Below are positions 12,951 to 64,000 of a stretch of 64,000 bases of DNA, piece after piece. This DNA comes from Marthasterias glacialis (taxonomy: Eukaryota > Echinodermata > Asteroidea > Forcipulatida > Asteriidae). The notes below the pieces were generated by a model. That model did no database searches. It saw only the letters and a list, made by a program, of their open reading frames with translations, and was not told where the DNA came from. Position 1 is the stretch's first letter; every line of letters begins with the position of its first letter. Location: the NCBI GenBank assembly GCA_911728455.2, contig OU452227.1, positions 18,554,110 to 18,618,109 on the forward strand. The letters are read 5' to 3'. Both the position numbers and the translations under genes were made by a program.

Positions 12951-14394
12951 TCAGAGGAATAGCGTTTATGTAAAATAAACATCCTGCATAATTTAGTTGA
13001 CTTTACTGTTAAGTTCAGTGTTTCGAAAAAGAATTTCCATTGTTTTGGAAAGGTGAATAGCTTTAGAGAGAAGTTCTGTGTTTTCCCCATCCCTTCGAAG
13101 AATGGAACATGCAAGTCTGTTCCAATCAGATTTAGAAAACAAATACAAAGGTTCAGAGAAACAGGCCTAAATACTTGGGAAAAAAACAATTTGAGTTTGA
13201 ATATATTAACAGCTTCTATTTTATCCATACCTCAATCTAAAAATCTAGCAAACTCAAGTACCCACTGGAGGGTGTAAGCATTGTGAAGGGTGACCCCGGG
13301 GAAGAAGAGGGGCAAAACCCTCCCCTTGTACCCGCCAGCACACTTCTCCATAATTTTATATACGAAGGGGGTGGGGAATGGGAAGGGTTTGGGAGGGGGA
13401 TGATATTCATCACCAATCCAAAACCACTACCAACTGAAATTTCATGGTGTAAGGAGCCAATTTTATCAAACAATTTAAATATTCAAGTGCAAAGTAAATG
13501 CCAAATATCCAGGAGCCTCTTACACTATTAGTCTAGTATAGATTTCGCAATGGATTTGGGGGCTGCAAAATGAATGATCAGTGAATGCACTTTATTCCTG
13601 CCACTTTCTTCTTGAGACTGAAATTTTGTACAGGGGTAGGACCGTACACGAATGAAAGAAATCCTGAAAAATGGGCGATGTCCCCTTTTTTGTCAAGAGT
13701 GAAACTACCTCAACTCATCTCCAGGATATTTCACTTTAAAGGATTTAAAGACAATGCACAAGTAGAGGTTTGGATATAAAATGGCTGGTGTATTTCTTCT
13801 TTGATGGTATGCACACATCTTAAAAAATTGAAAGCAAATGTATCATTATATGAAGAGAAAAAAACCCATTAAATCAGGAAAAATCTTGAAGAATCCTGGT
13901 TTCAGTAAGTGACAATTTAAGTGATAAAAATCATTGTCACACTAAGTACCTGCAAACAGCGAAGATATTACACCTATACTGAGCCATTATGGTTTAAAAT
14001 ACACAACACTAATTAGCAAAATGATTTATTGAATTAAACAAACCAAACTTTTTTAATCAGGTTCTTTGGTTTACAATATATTAACCCAAATATCAATGCT
14101 CACTGAGCTGAAAGTTAAAATATATAAAATCCAAAGTCCATACATAAAATTTAAGAATATGAAAATGAGTTTTGTGCCCATACATTTTACTGGACTGTTT
14201 AAAGTGCACTTCATCGATTATAAATGTAAACATAACATATTTTCAACCCACTGTTTTGTTTGCGAGGTGTTTTTGCCTTGTGTCTAAAAACATCAACATG
14301 GAATGGATTAAAATCTTCACCAAGCTCCTAATCTACGGTTAAAACATAACAATTTTTCTATTAGGATGATGCAAATTTTGCTGAGAAGAAACAA
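12951..14394. other. intergenic DNA
   Basis: No gene seen. A purine-rich, GC-skewed stretch lies at about 13283-13410. It gives open frames on both strands (78-82 aa) that look compositional. Confidence 0.35.
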
Positions 14395-14577
14395 AGACCA
14401 ATTCATAGAGCAGCTTAAGCAAAAAATGTTGCTTACATATTTTCTGCAAAGCAAAAATTAGCCGGAAACCAGTCACAAACGGTAGTATATATTGACGTAT
14501 TGGCAGGAAACCTTCTAGTGGTAAGCAAGTAGTGCTTTGTGCTTAGCTTAACTTCAGCAGCTTTATGAACAAAGGCC
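14395..14577. mobile_element. fold-back MITE (TTCATAGAGC family), copy 1
   Basis: Begins 'gaccaattcatagagcagct' and ends '...agcagctttatgaac'. Interior 'ggaaaccagtcacaaa' and 'ggcaggaaacctt' words recur in the other copies. About 180 bp. Confidence 0.6.
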
Positions 14578-14671
14578 AAAGTGGCCAGCCAAAATGTCAT
14601 ATCATGTCTACCATCTGTAACAGGATCAGTTTGCTAATTTTTGTTTTGAAGGTAAACACAACCTGTCCTGT

Positions 14672-14835
14672 ACCCTATTTCATAGAGTGGCTTGTTAAAG
14701 CAACAAACAGTTTTCTAAAGAATTTTCTTCTGTCCAAACTAAGCGGGAAACCAGTCAAAATCAGTACATGGTGTTTTGGCAGGTAACTTCATTCCAGTAA
14801 GCAAAATTGTTGTATGCCTAAGCAGCTCTGTAAAA
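14672..14835. mobile_element. fold-back MITE (TTCATAGAGC family), copy 2
   Basis: Begins 'ccctatttcatagagtggct' and ends 'aagcagctctgtaaa'. It shares 'gggaaaccagtcaaaa' and 'tggcaggtaac' with copy 1 only about 100 bp away. Confidence 0.55.
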
Positions 14836-16300
14836 CAATAAGTGGTCAATTCAGAATTTTACTAAATCCGAAAAAACCATACTTACAACAAAACCCATTT
14901 TTCCCATTATCCATCAGATTACTAGAGCACCAATCAAATTGTGTTAACATTTAAGCACAAGTCAAAAGTGTGAAGAGATAAAAGTGAAATTTCACAAACT
15001 ACGATTTGAGAAAACATATAGTAAGAAATTAAAGGAATGCAAAATTTCTCTGACTTGCACTTGTTCTATTTCAGGGGCTTTCTGTGTGGCACTTTACAGT
15101 CGTTGAAATAAAATAAACACATTTCAAGAACAAAAATCTGGCGACGTCGAAAAAGAATCCAGATATACTTGGAAATACATTGTCTTCGTGCAAGATGTTT
15201 CTATTGTGTTGTCCAGACTGACGAGTTGTCACCCCACGAACCAAATAGCAGTTCTTGTACCCTCTACCAATGACAAGTCGTGATAAGGGTGGATCGTGGA
15301 CCACAGAACAGAAGCGCCTTGCACCAAGACTAGGCAATACACAAAACTAAATCTTAAGCTACACTACACTCTTTAGACAAATTTGGAGTTAAAACAAATT
15401 AAATTAAAATAAAAAAATTAAAACCCTCAGAAATATGATGCTCTTCCTGGGGCTCTTTTCAGCCTGGAGATACACTTCTAGTTTAACAAATATTTCAGCT
15501 TACTCAGTGTGACCTATGTCCTGATTTACAAAAACCTATAAAACACCTTACAAATCACAAAAACTGAAAAATAATGTGACTAACATTGTTCCTGAACCCC
15601 TGATGTAAATGTGACCTTTTTTTTCATAAAAACAATAGCAAAATGAGAATTTACCTTCTAGGATAAATTTACTCAGTCAGATTTCATAATGTATTCGTTG
15701 ACAAATATTAAAAATACATGGCATAAAATATTGCTTGACATAAAGGCATGTGAGGTAAGTGAAATGTTTCCGTAATTAACAGTACTAAAATATATACAAA
15801 TATAAGCTACTCATATTAAACAACTATAAAACTAGTAATGATTTATACTTAAAAACTAAATAATACATTAAACAACAACAACAAAATCTTGGAGAAAAAT
15901 GGTGCAAAATATATATGGGAAATAGTTTTAGGGTAAGGCACATTACTTGTTCATGAAAGAGGATTGTTCGTTATCTATAGCTTTCAATTAACACGTCATA
16001 CAGCCAACCTGTGGAAAGTTTATCACTGCTTAAACATTAACAAGACAATGGATGTGCATATTTGTGCACATTCATAAAGTGTTCATTTAGGTTTTGCAAC
16101 TTAAGAATTGCAATTTGAAAATTAATTTTGAGATGGTTGTATTTCAGGTGAAAATATTTCTCATGTTTCAAGTATACAAAAAGTAAGTTTTAGTCAAAAT
16201 AGAAGTTCACTAAGTTTTTTGTGCGTTACCAATCGTGTATTTTGTTTGTAGATTATAGAAAATTTGCAACAGGCTATCCCTGCCATAAAAGGGAATGTTA
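14836..16300. other. AT-rich intergenic DNA
   Basis: No supported gene. An 88-aa minus-strand frame (15071-15337) has an acceptor-like start, but I recognise no domain and see no partner exon. Confidence 0.35.
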
Positions 16301-16429
16301 ACACATTATTTAAGAAAATATAAAAGGAAAACAATGTATCTCAAGGATGCTAACTTGTTGTAGTTCTCTGCAAATGTGACGCTTAAATTAATGAAGCATA
16401 AGCTGGTGCAGAGAGGCAGAGACCTGTGC

Positions 16430-16560
16430 ACATTGATTAGAGACTTTGTGACACTAGGTGGCAGCAGACATACCAGACAATTTTCCAACGTTTACATAGT
16501 TACGATTTTAACAAACATTTTCAATTTCAATCAGTTAAGTCTGCTGCTATAAAGACGGCC
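16430..16560. mobile_element. MITE fragment, GGTGGCAGCAGAC family
   Basis: 'agactttgtgacactaggtg' continues into 'gcagcagacataccagacaa'. Its reverse-complement counterpart 'taagtctgctgc' lies near 16538-16549. The same arms occur at 37330-37476. Confidence 0.45.
16451..16465 (+). promoter_or_regulatory. CTCF-like site downstream of the gene
   Basis: ACACTAGGTGGCAGC matches CCASYAGRKGGCRSY at 14 of 15 positions. It belongs to a MITE family whose arms carry AGGTGGCAGCAGAC (also 37330-37476 and the window end at 63899). Confidence 0.35.
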
Positions 16561-17567
16561 ATTGTAAGCATGTGATCTGTTACAGAGCTTTTAGTTTATG
16601 TAGTTATTTCTATAGTGCCGGTCAAAGGTGAGAGATTAAATTACTGAACTGCTCAGAGAAATCGCAACATGATGGCACCTTTAACACATTGGTAGTTAGT
16701 AATGCCCTCACCTAAAATCAAACGTCAACTGAATTACTACCTATTTGTGACCATCTAAAAATAAAACGCATATATCTAAACTAAATACAAACAAGCACAC
16801 CTCAACTTTTGCTAATTCAGACATGTGTAATTATTTCAGAACACCAAGTTGGGTTGTCAGTTTTGTTCTTTTTTTTTTATACCTCAAAATCCAAAAATAT
16901 AAATCTGGAAAAGAAATGGCTTTTCTTGATTTTTATAGTTAATCCTTCTTTGCACATAATTATATGTGGACGGAAAAGAAAAGTGGAAATAAAAACATAT
17001 TTTGAAAATACATGACTTGGCCCTCTCATGCTCAGAATTATGTTTGTGTATGTTTTGGCAGGGAACAAAAGCAATGACTTTACAGAAAAAAAGGAAACAA
17101 AATGGACAGAGAATTGTCCAAAATTGAATCTTTGAACTTGTTGTTCTCAAAATTAAAACTAGGTCATTTTAAAAGAAACTCTACCGACTCTTTCAGAATT
17201 TCTTTTTTCTGAATCTTCCAGACAAGCAACATTGTAAGAGCCCCCCATAGGAATTGGCCAACATAACTTAACTTTGAATAATGTCCTATGGTTTTATATG
17301 GCATTATTATTAAAGAAAAGAAAAATCAGCTGATCAGCTGAAATGTTGCATGTATGATCTTGATAAAATGCCCTGATGTGTTTAATAGCTTTTTGACATT
17401 CATAATTTATCATTTTTTGTTGTTGACCTCTGTTAATTGCCTTTTATTTATCCCGAAAGCAACTTTGTCAGCAGTTTTTATAGCACCAAGACATAAACCT
17501 GTTCTTCGAATGCAATTCAGGCAACATACTTGATCATTGAAATTAAATAAACCAACAAGAATAAATT

Positions 17568-17597
17568 TGATGATGAAGACCGAAGTATCGGTCGAAA
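17568..17597 (+). ncRNA. hammerhead-ribozyme-like core (Penelope-type relic)
   Basis: TGATGATGAA precedes a perfect 6-bp stem (GACCGA 17578-17583, loop AGTA, TCGGTC 17588-17593) followed directly by GAAA (17594-17597). This is the order of the hammerhead core and stem II. The leading C of CUGAUGA is not conserved, so activity is doubtful. Penelope-like terminal repeats are known to carry such motifs. Confidence 0.35.
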
Positions 17598-17958
17598 ATT
17601 TCAGGTATGAATTATTTTCAAGCGTTGTGATCAAAAGTTTATCAAAAAAAATCATACTTATCTACCAACACAGATGAACTTTCACACTAATAATAAATTT
17701 AGTTTACAAAAGAGTTAAGTGGTAATACCAAATTTGTTGTGACAGTCAGAAATCAATGGGAACAAATTCTACTAAAGCAATCATTGGAAAATTATCAGAA
17801 AAAAAAAAGATATATACTAATCACCAAAATCCTTTTTTCTTCTTCTTACCTTTAAAAGCTGCCTTAAAACATATTTAGAAAGACAACAAACAACTCGTTT
17901 GGTCTTAAAAACTAACTTGTGGCAACAAAGATTAATACTGAGTTTATGAGCTCATAAT

Positions 17959-18153
17959 GCCGGGACCAATGTCATTCAGCAACTCAAGCAGACAACAGTG
18001 CTAGACAATTATCTGCTTAGCAAAAATAATCAGGAAACCAGTTACAAATGGCACATATGTTATGGCATGTTGGCTGATAACCTTTGCCTAGTAAGCACAA
18101 TTGCTCTGTGCTTTGCTAATTGTTGTGCTTAAATGGCTCGACGAAATTGGGCC
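17959..18153. mobile_element. fold-back MITE (GGGCCCAATTTC family), copy 3
   Basis: Starts 'gccgggaccaatgtcattc' and ends 'gacgaaattgggccc'. Interior 'aggaaaccagttacaaatgg' matches the other copies. It lies between the ABCC1 stop codon and the first AATAAA, so may be transcribed in the 3' UTR. Confidence 0.6.
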
Positions 18154-18591
18154 CTGGACTTCCCTAAAACATATTCAACCCATATCTGCCTCACTACGGG
18201 ATTTCCTGTCAAAAACACAAATGCTGCAACTTCCCAGCTACAGGAAAACCCACAGATTAACAATAAATGTTAGTGCCTTTCTTTATACTGTCCTTGCAAG
18301 TGGTATAAAAAATGAAAACAAATTGCAAAATATATCTCATATAAAAGAAAATTATATGCTCTTTCCAATGGTATACAGTTTTTGGGGGATATGTCTACTT
18401 TCAAGGCAGTAAATAATGAATGTTTATCATAATGCAGCATTAAGTGCCACATAGGCTTTAGGCAGGAACAGCGTTTATCTACTGTGACCAATCAGGCAGA
18501 TATGGGTTAACTTGAGATTGATACATCGGCAGTATCATTTTGTAGACTGTGTCAGACATGATATCAGACAATGACACGGTTCCATCTCTCC

Positions 18592-63141
<44,550 letters not shown>

Positions 63142-63360
63142 CGTCTAAAATGTTGCCAGTCGTACTACTGCCTGGTGCACCACCGACTCGACGAGAAAAA
63201 CTGAGAAATATTGAACAAATCTGCCGCTCCACACGCCGGGCGTGGGGATAAGGTCAGCTGATACCCGTAAACAAACGTGAGCGCCCTCTAGTGACGCTTG
63301 AATTAATTATTTTTATTTGTTTTGCCCGCGAGCGGGCGCACTTGCACTTTTAAAGTCCTT
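63142..63360 (-). promoter_or_regulatory. probable ABCC1 proximal promoter
   Basis: This is the least AT-rich patch around the start codon. It contains a KLF/Sp-type GGGCGTGGGG on the plus strand near 63238-63247, an E-box CAGCTG near 63255, a CTCF-like site at 63280-63294 and the GC palindrome GCCCGCGAGCGGGC near 63333-63346. No TATA box was seen at a convincing distance. Position directly upstream of exon 1 is the main argument; a further untranslated exon would move the true promoter. Confidence 0.4.
63280..63294 (-). promoter_or_regulatory. CTCF-like binding site at the promoter
   Basis: The minus-strand sequence TCACTAGAGGGCGCT matches the published CTCF consensus CCASYAGRKGGCRSY at 14 of 15 positions. 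It lies about 140 bp upstream of the ATG. Its orientation points into the gene. Confidence 0.4.
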
Positions 63361-64000
63361 GACTGATCATTTTTCTGAAGATAAGGGCGGACACTTCTAA
63401 TGTTATTTTCATCACTTTTAATGAAGTTTTAAATAACTGGTATATCCATTAACTGCCTTATGTATGGTTAAATTATGAAACTACTTTTTCCACAAAGTTC
63501 TGGCTTTTTCAGGCAAACATTCAGATGTTTGAAAAATGCATTTTATTTCCTTATAAATTGAGAGAAAATTAGAGAGGCAAGGGAAAAGTATTGATACAAA
63601 AGACCGTTTTGGGCATAAAAGGTGTTGGGCACACACCCCAAAAACTTTTTTCTGTATCGTACTTATCTTTGTATTTTACATGAGGCAAACCCTCCTCCCT
63701 CACCCTCCCTCTTCAAAGAGTTTCACGGGTGCACGCCATTTCACCCTTTCAATGCATTTCAGATCACAAGTTGAAAGCAAAATGGGGGTGATGGTATTTT
63801 GCACACAACCCGCCCACCCTTCTAATCCCTTAAGTGTATGTACACTACTTAACATCTTTTATTATTAATTGGATAGAAAAGGACATTTCTTTAAAAACAG
63901 TGGGAGACTTTTGAGACACTGGTGGCAGCAGACACCAAAATACACTTGAAAATGGTAAGACGAAAGTAAGGTTAAATTGGACACAAGTGTGCATCTCCAA
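63361..64000. other. AT-rich upstream flank
   Basis: No coding signal. The last 110 bp (63899-63960) contain 'gtgggagacttttgagacac' and 'ggtggcagcagacacc', one arm of the MITE family seen at 37330-37476. Confidence 0.45.

Larger units (their letters stand above)
17443..18591 (-). other. possible 3' untranslated region
   Basis: The nearest canonical AATAAA on the gene strand after the stop is at 17443-17448, so the 3' UTR may run to about there. The stretch also contains a fold-back MITE (17959-18153) and a Penelope-like motif on the other strand. Inference only; the true end needs transcript data. Confidence 0.3.

Noticed and set aside
13237-13531. 78-82 aa frames on both strands near 13.3 kb
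   Set aside because: Purine-rich low-complexity composition explains open frames on both strands at once.
15071-15337. 88-aa minus-strand frame as an exon
   Set aside because: Only a weak acceptor-like sequence. No recognisable domain, partner exon or polyadenylation signal nearby.

Overview
This is a eukaryotic, intron-rich, AT-rich window dominated by one host gene. The gene lies on the minus strand and encodes a full-length ABCC-type transporter (multidrug resistance-associated protein, MRP1/ABCC1-like). I read 30 coding exons from the ATG at 63141 down to the TGA at 18592. Every junction has GT-AG ends and a compatible phase. The exons join into one open frame of 4623 nt (1540 aa plus stop), close to the 1531 aa of human MRP1. 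The order is an N-terminal five-helix domain (TMD0), the L0 linker, TMD1, NBD1, a charged linker, TMD2 and NBD2. The family's ATP-site motifs are all present. Such proteins export glutathione, glucuronide and sulphate conjugates and amphipathic anions across the plasma membrane. MRP1 versus MRP3 orthology is not settled by reading alone.

The organism looks like a marine invertebrate deuterostome, most likely an echinoderm and perhaps a sea star. This is inference from the MRP1-like protein, the introns packed with tRNA-derived SINEs ending in TTATT-type tails, fold-back MITEs starting GGGCCCAATTTCATA, Penelope-like fragments and R2/Hero-type LINE debris. No species can be named from the sequence.

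Layout. 1-18.6 kb is the gene's downstream flank: a hAT-type element with an 8-bp target duplication (549-1459), a Penelope-like RT fragment (3.65-4.44 kb), a possible terminal exon of another minus-strand gene (8.36-8.56 kb), an old copy of a palindromic element (10.3-11.1 kb), a promoter-like GC patch (12.76-12.95 kb), several MITEs and a hammerhead-like motif (17.57 kb). 18.6-30.8 kb holds the exons for NBD2, TMD2 and the linker. 30.8-39.2 kb holds the NBD1 exons and three large minisatellites. 39.2-53.9 kb holds TMD1 and TMD0. 53.9-63.1 kb is intron 1, which carries the most striking structure: a 1023-bp near-perfect palindrome flanked by a 9-bp direct repeat (61951-62973). 63.14 kb upward is the probable promoter, with a strong CTCF-like site.

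I did not find a new multi-gene system. The most unusual observations are these: a ~1.2-kb minisatellite in intron 17 whose units resemble the 5' end of U1 snRNA on the gene strand and a perfect 5' splice site on the other; retroposon TTATT tails lying within a few bases of three splice sites; the long palindrome with its target duplication; and CTCF-like sites in convergent orientation around the gene.
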